Assembly (NCBI GenBank): GCA_023387245.1
Contig: JAEWIH010000090.1
Span: 1-5,275 of the forward strand
Source: Bacillota bacterium
GTDB taxonomy: Bacteria > Bacillota_I > Bacilli_A > Erysipelotrichales > Erysipelotrichaceae
DNA: 5,275 nt
Direction of reading: 5' to 3'
Positions within the stretch are counted from its first letter, which is position 1; each line of letters begins with the position of its first letter. Shown here in pieces: positions 1 through 5,275 of this stretch. The notes beneath the pieces were generated by a model. The model saw only the letters and a program-made list of their open reading frames with translations. It did no database searches and had not been told where the DNA came from. The translations under genes were made by a program, and so were the position numbers.

Positions 1-998
1 CTAAGATTGGGATAGTTGATTATGATAATAGTAAACAGAGTGAGTATATTTTAAGGTCGTTACAGAAAAATGAGCGTTATAAGTTTTATAATAATCTTAA
101 TGATAAAGAATTAAATTATTATATTGAGGATCAAAAACTTGAGGCTATTGTTAAAATAGATAAAGATTTTGGTAGTTCTGTTGTTAGGGGTGAGCCTAAA
201 AAAATTGAGCTTATGTATAATAATGCTTCAGCGGCAACGGCTTGGCTAAAAAATGATATAAATTATCTTGTGGATAGACTTCAATTAGTGGGGCAAGTTA
301 GCCAGGGAGATGAGACTATATATGATGATATTTTGTTAAAGTCTCAAAATAATGAATTTGTTGTTAATCTATATGATATTGAGGATGAGTCTATTGGTAT
401 AAGTGTTGTACTTAGAGCAGTAGGACTATTAGTAGTATTAATGATAACGTCGACTTCTATATTGGTTGAGCAAATATTGGCTGATAAATATTCTGGGGTT
501 TTAGGTAAAATAAAGCTTGCTGCTTCAGACTATTGGGCTTATTTGGCTTCTATGATGTTGATTGGGGTGATAATAGTTGCTGTTGAGACTATATTGATTC
601 AAATTGGTATAGTGGTAATAGGGATTAAAATGGGTATTCCGATTGTTCATTATATGTTGGCTATTTTTAGTTTTGGTTTGTATTGTGTTGGATTGGCGAT
701 ATTTATTGGTGCGGTTTGTAAAAATAATATTACGGCTCAGAGTTTGAATAATATATTTAATGTTCCTTTTGCGATGTTGGCGGGGTGTTTTTGGCCGTTG
801 AGTCTTATGCCTGATTATATGCAAAAAATAGGTGAATTTATTCCACAAAATTGGCCTTTAGCAGCAATTTCGGCTATCCAAAATAATAATAATTATGGTG
901 ATTATTATGGCTATATTTTTAGACTTTTGATTTTATCGATTTTATTATTGGTGGCCGGGGCGATTATAATGAATAAAAAAGGTAATTGTGTGAAGTAA
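1..998 (+). CDS. ABC-2 type transporter permease, C-terminal part (5' end outside window)
   Basis: Integral membrane subunit of an ABC exporter of the ABC-2 / LinNat-YhaP-like type; substrate unknown, and the partner ATPase would be expected upstream of the window. The frame is open from the first base (first whole codon at 3) and gives 331 residues before the TAA at 996-998. The ATG at 213 is internal: the frame upstream encodes KIGIVDYDNS and further extracytoplasmic-loop sequence typical of this family, so that ATG should not be taken as the start. The family's first membrane helix and the N-terminus are missing. After a hydrophilic loop of about 130 residues come five hydrophobic segments, at roughly nt 393-476, 534-626, 645-719, 750-812 and 912-971. 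Between the last two lies the family-like stretch FWPLSLMPDYMQKIGEFIPQ. The C-terminus is short and basic (MNKKGNCVK), as for a cytoplasmic tail. The Nudix gene follows after 16 bases. The family call is firm; the substrate (drug, peptide or sodium) is not determinable. Confidence 0.88.
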   Translation, partial: KIGIVDYDNSKQSEYILRSLQKNERYKFYNNLNDKELNYYIEDQKLEAIVKIDKDFGSSVVRGEPKKIELMYNNASAATAWLKNDINYLVDRLQLVGQVSQGDETIYDDILLKSQNNEFVVNLYDIEDESIGISVVLRAVGLLVVLMITSTSILVEQILADKYSGVLGKIKLAASDYWAYLASMMLIGVIIVAVETILIQIGIVVIGIKMGIPIVHYMLAIFSFGLYCVGLAIFIGAVCKNNITAQSLNNIFNVPFAMLAGCFWPLSLMPDYMQKIGEFIPQNWPLAAISAIQNNNNYGDYYGYIFRLLILSILLLVAGAIIMNKKGNCVK

Positions 999-1003
999 AA
1001 AAT

Positions 1004-1008
1004 GGGAG
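1004..1008 (+). promoter_or_regulatory. Ribosome binding site of the Nudix gene
   Basis: GGGAG lies six bases before the ATG at 1015, inside the short gap after the permease stop. It fixes this ATG as the start and supports translation from a shared permease-Nudix transcript. No promoter is visible in the 16-base gap. Confidence 0.75.
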
Positions 1009-1014
1009 ATTTAA

Positions 1015-1539
1015 ATGGAGAATTTTATTAGTCTTAGTCTTAGGGATGATGAATGGGAGTTTAGTTATATTGATCATGATCGTCAAATAGTTAGGGCAAT
1101 TGTTATTGATGATGATAATAATTTTTATTTTTTACGTTTAATTAGAAATGATATTTTTGGTAATGCTCAATTAATTGAGAGTGCTGGTGGTGGTGTTGAG
1201 GATGATGAAAATTTAGAAGAGGCAATTATTAGAGAGTTGCGTGAGGAGTTGGGTGTTGAAGTTGATATTATTACTAAATTGGGAGTAGTGTCTGATTATT
1301 ATAATTTAATTCATCGCCATAATATAAATCATTATTTTTTGTGTAAAATAAAATCTTTTGGTGAGTGTAATATGACTGATGCTGAGATTAATGATTTTCA
1401 TTTGTCGACATTGAAATTGAGTTATGAAGAGGCTATTAGTGAGTATGAAAGGGCTAGAGAGTTTAAATTGGGTAGATTAATTGCTAGTAGAGAGTTGCCG
1501 ATTTTAGAATTGGCTGGTAAAATATTATTGTTTGATTGA
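1015..1539 (+). CDS. Nudix hydrolase family protein
   Basis: Predicted cytoplasmic Mg2+-dependent hydrolase cleaving a nucleoside-diphosphate-linked substrate; the exact substrate is unknown. The 174-residue protein carries a complete Nudix box at residues 59-81 (nt 1189-1257) matching G-x5-E-x7-R-E-U-x-E-E-x-G-U: G59, E65, R73, E74, E77, E78, G80 and V81, so the metal-binding glutamates are intact. It is preceded by ESAGGG, the usual strand-loop before the box. Tyrosines at 95-96 sit about 15 residues past the box. A tyrosine near there is a weak marker of dinucleoside polyphosphate hydrolases, whereas ADP-ribose pyrophosphatases tend to have proline, so this only hints at substrate. Length is normal for a single-domain Nudix enzyme. 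Codon use favours GAG over GAA (14 to 7 by hand count), resembling the permease and unlike the later part of the surface gene. It starts 16 bases after the permease stop and a terminator-like hairpin follows, so it is probably the last gene of that operon. Confidence 0.93.
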   Translation: MENFISLSLRDDEWEFSYIDHDRQIVRAIVIDDDNNFYFLRLIRNDIFGNAQLIESAGGGVEDDENLEEAIIRELREELGVEVDIITKLGVVSDYYNLIHRHNINHYFLCKIKSFGECNMTDAEINDFHLSTLKLSYEEAISEYERAREFKLGRLIASRELPILELAGKILLFD

Positions 1540-1565
1540 TTATTGAATTAAAAAACACATATTAT

Positions 1566-1610
1566 AAAAGTTGTTATTAATAAATAAAATAATAACTTTT
1601 TATTTTGTTT
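1566..1610 (+). terminator. Probable intrinsic terminator after the Nudix gene
   Basis: A 13-base-pair stem is formed by 1566-1578 (AAAAGTTGTTATT) and 1588-1600 (AATAATAACTTTT), with one G-U wobble and a nine-base A/T loop at 1579-1587. The 3' side continues into a T-rich tail (TATTTTGTTT). The stem is nearly all A-U, so it may be leaky. An A-rich flank on the 5' side means it could also work from the other strand. It begins 26 bases after the Nudix stop and lies just before the promoter of the surface gene, the expected place for an operon end. Confidence 0.6.
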
Positions 1611-1636
1611 GAAAAAATATCATAATAGTGTATACT
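1609..1636 (+). promoter_or_regulatory. Predicted sigma-A-type promoter for the surface protein gene
   Basis: A -35 like TTGAAA at 1609-1614 and a -10 like TATACT at 1631-1636 are separated by 16 bases. Each differs from consensus at one or two positions. Transcription would start near 1643, giving a leader of about 105 bases. The -35 overlaps the T tail of the preceding terminator. In such AT-rich DNA a match of this quality can arise by chance, but the position between a terminator and a large gene with a strong ribosome binding site supports it. Confidence 0.55.
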
Positions 1637-1644
1637 ATAGTTTA

Positions 1645-1671
1645 CTTAAAAATAAATATTTTTTTATTAAG
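1645..1671 (+). other. Imperfect inverted repeat at the start of the surface-gene leader
   Basis: CTTAA at 1645-1649 and TTAAG at 1667-1671 bound a nearly symmetric A/T segment that could pair with two internal mismatches (A-A and T-T). It would lie at the very 5' end of the predicted transcript. It could be a transcript-stabilising hairpin or a DNA-binding site, but with only A/T pairs inside the arms it may be meaningless. Confidence 0.25.
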
Positions 1672-1680
1672 TTCATAATG

Positions 1681-1691
1681 AAAAAAAAAAA
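1681..1691 (+). repeat. Homopolymeric A tract (11 bases) in the leader
   Basis: Eleven consecutive A residues lie between the predicted promoter and the start codon of the surface protein gene. Tracts of this length are prone to slipped-strand length change. In this position a change would alter leader length or structure, not the reading frame. Whether it varies cannot be seen from one sequence. Confidence 0.8.
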
Positions 1692-1734
1692 CAACTACAA
1701 TATATTTTGTATTATTGTGATTATTTATAAAAAT

Positions 1735-1741
1735 AAAGGGG
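1735..1741 (+). promoter_or_regulatory. Ribosome binding site of the surface protein gene
   Basis: AAAGGGG at 1735-1741, followed by AAGGA, is a strong Shine-Dalgarno sequence six bases before the ATG at 1748. It fixes that ATG as the start of a frame that begins directly with a signal peptide. Confidence 0.8.
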
Positions 1742-1747
1742 AAGGAC

Positions 1748-1843
1748 ATGTATAAAAATAAAATTATCATATTGTTTATGACAATATTTTTACTAATTGG
1801 TATATTGCCGACTAATCCTTATTTAAATAGAAACATTAATGCT
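1748..1843 (+). other. Signal peptide of the surface protein
   Basis: Residues 1-32: a short basic start (MYKNK), a hydrophobic core at 6-20 (IIILFMTIFLLIGIL), a Pro/Asn-containing polar region, and a possible signal peptidase I site after INA (Ala32). The polar region before the cut is somewhat long, and no YSIRK-G/S motif is present. Uncleaved anchoring is less likely because the sequence after it is hydrophilic. Confidence 0.75.
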
Positions 1844-4800
1844 AATAATGTTTCTTTTGATGTTGGTATTAAGGTGATTAGGGAGGATGGTAGTAATGAT
1901 ACTTACTATCCGAAACCGTTTGCTAGATTTAATGGTGGAGTAATAAATGCTACTAGTGCTCCTAAAATACCTGGATTAGAGTTTGTTAGGGCTTATGTTA
2001 GGGATATTGGTAATAGAACCAATGTGTCTATTACAAGTGCTACATATCGGGAAATTGGTAAGAAAAAACCTCTGAAGAGAGTATTTATTAAAATGGCTAA
2101 TACTCAGGATGATGGTGTGGAGACGTCATATACATGGGTTGATACAAGAAATGGTGATGCTCCAAAAGGTCGTGTAGGTGTTACGGATAAGATTTTCTTT
2201 GAATATTATGAAACAGCAGAAATTTATAAAGTAAATTATTCTGGTGATAATGAGAATGTTTTTATTTATGGTCCTCGTTATGTTCAGAGAAATAAAAAGG
2301 GTGATACTAAAGTTACTTTTAATGTTTCTACTCCGCGTTCTAATAATCAAACAATATTAAATGGTAATAGTAATTCTGCACCAATAGCTAATAATGTAAG
2401 GGTTATTCGTGATATTTCTACTGCTAGTAGAAAAGTATTAACGTATGAGGCTACTATAACAGGAAATTCTAACTTTTATGTAAGAGCAACACGACCAGAA
2501 CATTTTAAAGTTGATAGTTCACAAAGACCAAGTGGGATTAATGATTGGTATGGTAAAGCGATACAAGAAGCTGGAAAGCAACAAAATCAAATCAATGGAA
2601 CACTTATGACACTTGACTATTCTCATGTGAATTCAAATGTGGGAAACACACTATTTGAGTGGCAAAAAAAACGAGTTGAACCAGGTGGAACTGTTAGTTT
2701 TAAAATATTCCAACATCGTCTTGCTTGGGCAGCGCCTAATACTGGAAAATATACATTTACTACGTGGCTTACCTCTGTCGGAGTAAACGGCCATCAATTT
2801 GGTGTGCAACAACCATTGGCACGTTTTGGGCCAAGTAAATATCTTACTGGACAATATGGAAATCCTGATAGTATACCTCATTTAAGACCGCCATATTATG
2901 ATCAAAATAAAGGTGTAGTTTTACATGAACAAATATCTAGTTTTTTTGCTAAATCTGAAGGATGGAATGTAAAACAACCTCATTGGTGGAATACTGAAGC
3001 AATTTTCCAAGGAAATGATAACGATTATTGGGCTTATTATGATAAGATTATAAACAGGCATGTCATTGGACAATATAAGACATATGTACCTGAACATGGT
3101 CCTTTGGCTGGTTCTAGAATTACTATTACAATTGTTGATGCTAAACCTTCAGCATATAATGGTGCACTGGCAACTTGGAATTGGGATTCAAATGGTAGTA
3201 TTATAAACCTTCGAAGAGGTGCTACAACCCAAAAAAATCATAATATGAGATTTAGTGATGATAATTGGAATGCTGGTCGCTATAATTCATTACGTTTAGC
3301 ATACGATGTAAAAATAGAAAATGTAAATACTGATTTAGATATTTCAACTGAGTGGGTATCGTCTACTTCAAAAATTGGTAACTATTTAAACTACGGTGTT
3401 GAAAATATGAAAGTGGCTGCTACTAAGGTTGGAGATGCAGAAAGAAGTAGAGTTGAAGCAATTTCTCCTTTAACAGCAGTTCAAAATAGGAAACTAAGTT
3501 TTGTAAAAATACCAGATGGTGGAACATGGATAGATGGACCTGCTTTACTTGGTACTAAGCGGAGAAAAGTTACTAACGGTGTAGATATAGTAGAATCACC
3601 TGATCCAATTATATGGTTTAAGGGTGATGTAAAAAATGGTTATATTAATCCACGATACGTTGATGAAACTTTGGCTAAAGTACATAATGGTATTGACCAA
3701 ACAAATTTTACGAAAGCAGATGATTCTGATGGTTTTTCTGTATGGCAACCGACTTTCGCATTTGGTGCTTCTGAAGTTGATAGTGGATATGCACATTCAT
3801 TTGCTTCTATGAATGTTGTTGGTGTTAGAGCACAGTTATTACAAATACCTGTAGACTATAATGTAAATGGTGGTGAGGTCCCTAATCAATCTGCACTATT
3901 TCCAAATAAACAACAATCACTTCGCAATCCAAAATGGCAATATAATGTAGAAGGTAATCCTGTTATTCACGTACCAAATATTGTGCCTAAAGCTGCTAAT
4001 CCAAATGAAACATTCTTATATTGGGATTTATCAGTGGCTAAAGATGGGCGAGAAACTAGATTAAATCAAAAAATCTTCCCTGGAGAAGATATTGATATAA
4101 GAAAATTAAAGAAATTTGATAATACAGGAAATTCAACTGAAGTAAGATTAAATAATAAAATTGGTAATCAGTTAGTAGATGAAATAAAATTAAAGGCAAT
4201 TTATACATCTAATTCAGTGCGAGATGCTTCTGTGTTTAAAGTGGAGCATGTATTAAAATCTGCTGATGGTAGTAGACAATATACTATGCATGATGATGAA
4301 ATATCAAAACATTCATTCCCATTTGTTAGTGTATTTGGGGCATATGGATCTTTAAAAGATGATAGTAGTAATGAAAATGGTTTTTTCAAAAGATTAGCTC
4401 CAATGACAATTAAAGTAAAATTGAATGATAATACTACTAAAACATTTAAGCGTGTTGAAACAGATGATCAAGAATTAATTGCTGGTACATCTGATAATAT
4501 TTTGGCGTATAATGTTACTGGTATTAGTATTGAATATCGTGAAATTGATAATGTCATCCCAAATGAAAATGGTAATACTCCTAATCCATATCCTGCAGAT
4601 TATATATCACTTAAATTCATTCCTGGTACTCATGGTACATTTGAAAATAATGGTGGTAAAGTTCAAACTACTGAATATTTTGTAAATAAAGTTGCTAATC
4701 CACGAGTACAATTAGGAAATGTAGTAGATACTAATTCAAAAATAAAAAGACCAATCATTACTATCAAAAATGATAGAAATACTGATTTTAGGGCTATAGA

Positions 4801-5275
4801 TGCTTATAGTTATAATAGTGGAAATAAAGTATATAATCCAAAAGATACTACTCATCAAAAATATACAATTGGTGATGGTGGTACTTTTAAAGATGCTGAA
4901 AACACTTTAACTCAACTATATTTACCAATACCTCAAAAACCAACTTTCTTAAATAATATAGATATTGAGTCTGTTATTTCACAAAGAACTGAAGAAACAG
5001 ATAAAAAACATACAAAAGTTTTATTAGTAGTTAGTGATAATGGTGATAAGTTTGTAAAAGAGAATGGTACACTAGATGCTAATGTTTCAAATGGTACTAA
5101 TCTTGTTGGAACTTATGAAAATGGTAAAGTTAAGTTTGATATAGATACTAAACCAAATAAACAAGCATTTATTAATAGTCTAAAGGGTAAACCTTTAAAA
5201 GTAAGAATTCAGAAATATGATGATACTGGAAAATTGATTAATGGTGCTTATACTGAGAGTCCATTATCTGATAAT
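1748..5275 (+). CDS. Large secreted, probably cell-wall-attached surface protein (adhesin-like), 3' end outside window
   Basis: Predicted exported surface protein, probably for adhesion or host interaction; this role is inferred from architecture. The frame is open for 1176 codons to the last base, and I saw no cysteine codon in it, as is common for Gram-positive surface proteins. Residues 1-32 look like a signal peptide. Residues about 35-197 are beta-rich by eye and end in an Asn/Ser-rich linker (198-216). Residues 217-700 are Trp- and Tyr-rich, including a cluster at 406-431 (GW, HWW, DYWAYY). I recognise no family in 35-700. Residues about 702-820 resemble a Listeria-Bacteroides/InlB B-repeat module, and 948-993 a PADY-type repeat of Gram-positive wall proteins. 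The last 130 residues form another beta-like module of unknown type. No LPXTG motif is visible; it would be downstream. The gene has its own promoter and strong ribosome binding site. Glycine and glutamate codon choice changes along the gene, suggesting a mosaic. The surface-protein call is firm; the ligand is unknown. Confidence 0.85.
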   Translation, partial: MYKNKIIILFMTIFLLIGILPTNPYLNRNINANNVSFDVGIKVIREDGSNDTYYPKPFARFNGGVINATSAPKIPGLEFVRAYVRDIGNRTNVSITSATYREIGKKKPLKRVFIKMANTQDDGVETSYTWVDTRNGDAPKGRVGVTDKIFFEYYETAEIYKVNYSGDNENVFIYGPRYVQRNKKGDTKVTFNVSTPRSNNQTILNGNSNSAPIANNVRVIRDISTASRKVLTYEATITGNSNFYVRATRPEHFKVDSSQRPSGINDWYGKAIQEAGKQQNQINGTLMTLDYSHVNSNVGNTLFEWQKKRVEPGGTVSFKIFQHRLAWAAPNTGKYTFTTWLTSVGVNGHQFGVQQPLARFGPSKYLTGQYGNPDSIPHLRPPYYDQNKGVVLHEQISSFFAKSEGWNVKQPHWWNTEAIFQGNDNDYWAYYDKIINRHVIGQYKTYVPEHGPLAGSRITITIVDAKPSAYNGALATWNWDSNGSIINLRRGATTQKNHNMRFSDDNWNAGRYNSLRLAYDVKIENVNTDLDISTEWVSSTSKIGNYLNYGVENMKVAATKVGDAERSRVEAISPLTAVQNRKLSFVKIPDGGTWIDGPALLGTKRRKVTNGVDIVESPDPIIWFKGDVKNGYINPRYVDETLAKVHNGIDQTNFTKADDSDGFSVWQPTFAFGASEVDSGYAHSFASMNVVGVRAQLLQIPVDYNVNGGEVPNQSALFPNKQQSLRNPKWQYNVEGNPVIHVPNIVPKAANPNETFLYWDLSVAKDGRETRLNQKIFPGEDIDIRKLKKFDNTGNSTEVRLNNKIGNQLVDEIKLKAIYTSNSVRDASVFKVEHVLKSADGSRQYTMHDDEISKHSFPFVSVFGAYGSLKDDSSNENGFFKRLAPMTIKVKLNDNTTKTFKRVETDDQELIAGTSDNILAYNVTGISIEYREIDNVIPNENGNTPNPYPADYISLKFIPGTHGTFENNGGKVQTTEYFVNKVANPRVQLGNVVDTNSKIKRPIITIKNDRNTDFRAIDAYSYNSGNKVYNPKDTTHQKYTIGDGGTFKDAENTLTQLYLPIPQKPTFLNNIDIESVISQRTEETDKKHTKVLLVVSDNGDKFVKENGTLDANVSNGTNLVGTYENGKVKFDIDTKPNKQAFINSLKGKPLKVRIQKYDDTGKLINGAYTESPLSDN
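3851..4207 (+). other. Listeria-Bacteroides (InlB B-repeat / Flg_new-like) module in the surface protein
   Basis: Residues about 702-820. The module opens with VDYNVNGGEVPNQ, the usual tyrosine-x-x-NGG strand. It has the central F-x-Y-W-D (FLYWDLSVAKDG, in place of the common F-x-G-W) and the following F-PGEDIDI, and closes with LKAIYT (family L-x-A-x-W/Y). It is longer than a standard repeat of roughly 70-80 residues because of inserts after the first strand and before the last. Such modules are extracellular beta-grasp spacers in surface proteins, often in tandem; only one copy is seen here. Confidence 0.65.
4589..4726 (+). other. PADY-type cell-wall protein repeat in the surface protein
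   Basis: Residues about 948-993 begin YPADYISLKFIPGTHGTF, followed by NNGG and a strand TTEYFVNK. The pattern P-x-x-Y-x-x-V/L-x-F-x-x-G-x-x-G resembles repeats common in long surface proteins of Gram-positive cocci. It follows a flexible Asn/Pro stretch (residues about 936-947), as expected at a domain boundary. The assignment is by remembered pattern only. Confidence 0.45.

Noticed and set aside
525..848. A 107-codon open frame on the - strand inside the permease
   Set aside because: It lies fully antisense to a well-supported membrane protein, and its product is a low-complexity Asn/Thr/His/Arg-rich string with no ribosome binding site considered convincing. It is a shadow of the permease.
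213..998. Treating the ATG at 213 as the start of a complete 261-residue permease
   Set aside because: The same frame is open back to the window start and encodes family-like loop sequence, no ribosome binding site precedes 213, and the first membrane helix would be missing. It is an internal methionine of a truncated gene.
1726..1762. A 12-base direct repeat TATAAAAATAAA at 1726-1737 and 1751-1762 around the start codon of the surface gene
   Set aside because: It is exact, but built only of A and T in a very AT-rich leader. It is not convincing as a transposition scar, and no mobile element lies between the copies.
2126..2881. Two - strand open frames (2126-2350 and 2651-2881) inside the surface gene
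   Set aside because: Both are antisense to the continuous surface-protein frame and show no recognisable protein pattern.
2941..2947. A run of seven T residues inside the surface gene as a possible phase-variable frameshift site
   Set aside because: The run is short, and the frame continues correctly on both sides. Runs of this length are expected in a genome this AT-rich.
3596..4389. Two - strand open frames (3596-3796 and 4201-4389) inside the surface gene
   Set aside because: They are short, antisense to the surface-protein frame and lack a family signature.
4479..4685. A 68-codon + strand frame encoding a Leu/Ile/Val-rich peptide
   Set aside because: It is an out-of-frame reading of the surface gene over the PADY repeat. 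The hydrophobicity comes from reading AT-rich codons in another frame, and the real frame is clearly continuous here.
1..5275. CRISPR array, insertion sequence, tRNA, rRNA or toxin-antitoxin pair
   Set aside because: I found no regularly spaced repeats, no transposase-like frame, no tRNA- or rRNA-like segment and no small paired genes. Nearly all the sequence is occupied by the three coding regions.

Overview
The window is AT-rich, all three genes lie on the + strand, and it looks like a chromosomal piece of a low-GC Gram-positive bacterium (Bacillota). Support for this comes from strong AGGAGG-type ribosome binding sites, A/T-ending codons, a LinNat/YhaP-like ABC-2 permease and a very long cysteine-free exported protein with Gram-positive cell-wall repeat signatures. 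A Gemella-like or peptoniphilus/parvimonas-like host-associated coccus would fit, but the genus cannot be fixed from the sequence alone.

Layout. Positions 1-998 hold the C-terminal part of an ABC-2 type transporter permease whose start lies before the window. A Nudix hydrolase (1015-1539) follows 16 bases later with its own ribosome binding site, so the two are probably co-transcribed. The unit ends in an AT-rich hairpin with a T-rich tail (about 1566-1610). A sigma-A-like promoter (1609-1636) follows immediately and starts a leader of roughly 100 bases containing an imperfect hairpin and an 11-base A tract. This leads into a large secreted protein starting at 1748, whose frame stays open for 1176 codons to the last base of the window.

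The large protein dominates the window. It has a signal peptide, then about 660 residues of mature N-terminal region that I cannot assign to a known family. A Listeria-Bacteroides (InlB B-repeat/Flg_new-like) beta-grasp module and a P-x-A-D-Y type cell-wall-protein repeat follow. Its C-terminus, where an LPXTG sorting signal would be expected, lies outside the window. The most likely role is a cell-surface adhesin or host-interaction protein. This is inferred from architecture, not from a recognised binding domain.

The first two genes and the surface gene appear functionally unrelated: an export/small-molecule unit, then an independent surface-protein transcription unit. The main points for a second look are the unassigned N-terminal region, a local change in codon use inside the gene, and the A tract between promoter and start codon.
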